From Eretmocerus hayati (lineage: Eukaryota > Arthropoda > Insecta > Hymenoptera > Aphelinidae), in contig CM056742.1 in the NCBI GenBank assembly GCA_029851415.1, positions 147,503,121 to 147,567,120 of the forward strand: a stretch of DNA of 64,000 nt, written 5' to 3'. Made by a program: the position numbers and the translations under genes. Within the stretch, counting starts at the first letter, position 1. Each line of letters begins with the position of its first letter. Shown in pieces: positions 63,301 to 64,000 of this stretch. Below the pieces are notes generated by a model that worked only from the letters and a program-made list of their open reading frames with translations, made no database searches and had not been told where the DNA came from.

Positions 63301-64000
63301 AGCTTCCTCAACCTTCTAATAAAAGGAAAGATCAATATCATATTTATTCTAGTTCAAGAAAGATAATAGTATGTGTCTCGCGAGTCTGACGACTCACGAG
63401 ATTCACTTGAACCTGTAACTGATTAACTCAAATCAGTTTCTGTAAAGCAAATTGTAAGCAGCCAGTAAAAATGGAAAAGGAAAAGGAAAAGAAGAGGAGG
63501 GAAGTAATCTCATTAGATTTGAATATAAAAAATGCTATCTTGAATGGGTTTTAAATTTCATAACTTCTGGAATTCTACCTTATTCCAGCTGATAGATTCT
63601 TCTAATCGGAAGTCGGAGATATTCAGGTACTATACAAATTATTTCTGGCGAATCCTGAATTCCTGAATCACAAGTCACAACCCTAACTTTGCATTGTTTA
63701 TAGTATAAACTTTATACAACTGATATCTGTTATGGTTATGCTATTTTCTTTTGGAGGTTATCTAGTTGATCAAGTCCAAAAAGTATGGATTTTTGAAACT
63801 ACGTTACACATCATGATGCAGTTGAAGTACCAAACGGGAGTGGGGTGATAAAACGGAGTGATTTCATAGTTCTACATTGATGAACAAACAGTACAAGGAA
63901 ATGTAATGAGTGGATAAATGGACCATGGAGAATCGACTGCAAGATCTCGATGTATGAGAGTGTATCACTGAATATGCAACAAGCTATGCATTCTGGAGAA
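60304..64000. other. No gene seen; AT-rich DNA to the window end
   Basis: Short unrecognised frames (76 codons or fewer), no RNA gene, no transposon ends. A T/A-rich run near 61630-61670 contains AATAAA on the minus strand, which alone does not support a 3' UTR. Confidence 0.45.

Noticed and set aside
1..64000. Endogenous virus or polydnavirus segment
   Set aside because: No capsid, integrase, envelope or other viral protein motif was seen. The only enzymes are the MULE transposase and a LINE-type reverse transcriptase fragment.

Overview
This 64 kb window looks like gene-poor nuclear DNA of an animal, most likely an insect and plausibly a hymenopteran. It is AT-rich, contains no long open frames apart from one transposase, lacks bacterial-style gene packing, and is full of inverted-repeat DNA transposon remnants. 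The arthropod placement rests on the FLYWCH plus MULE transposase architecture, a degraded non-LTR reverse transcriptase and a tRNA-derived SINE-like unit. The hymenopteran guess is inference only. I could not support a single host protein-coding exon, so the window is probably intergenic or lies inside a very long intron.

Layout. 1-20 kb: a 1.7 kb foldback element (966-2682), a 0.3 kb MITE (9803-10109), a diffuse inverted-repeat element (about 10655-10985), a broken non-LTR reverse transcriptase (about 16205-16830), and fragments sharing a 64-bp direct repeat (17061 and 17588). 20-23 kb is the most informative part: a complete Mutator-like (MULE) transposon at 19964-22134 with a perfect 9-bp target-site duplication, terminal inverted repeats made of nine regularly spaced TTTTCTAA boxes, and a FLYWCH plus DDE transposase gene with one 72-nt intron and one nonsense codon. 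About 190 bp further on lies a 783-bp continuous palindrome (22327-23109) whose arms are tandem arrays of a roughly 29-bp unit.

23-41 kb is mostly featureless AT-rich DNA with a 205-bp MITE (27379), a 38-A tract (28909), two short hairpins (36544, 37379), a 1.7 kb element with CCCAACAAAC ends (38322-40028), and a stretch with a motif repeated three times. 41-44 kb holds two diverged copies of a roughly 0.8 kb family whose ends match the consensus 5' splice site. 47-53 kb contains a 251-bp element with perfect 27-bp inverted ends, a tRNA-derived SINE-like unit, a GT microsatellite, a 620-730 bp segment present twice in direct orientation with a Tc1/mariner-like MITE exactly at the junction, and a 154-bp tandem duplication. 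53-64 kb is plain DNA apart from a small MITE (59194) and an 875-bp long-armed Tc1-like foldback element (59427-60301).

Only the MULE shows parts that work together: ends, phased binding-like boxes, transposase gene and polyadenylation signal. The other elements look non-autonomous, and none encodes a recognisable protein apart from the dead reverse transcriptase. All family assignments come from motifs, ends and architecture read by eye; no database search was made.
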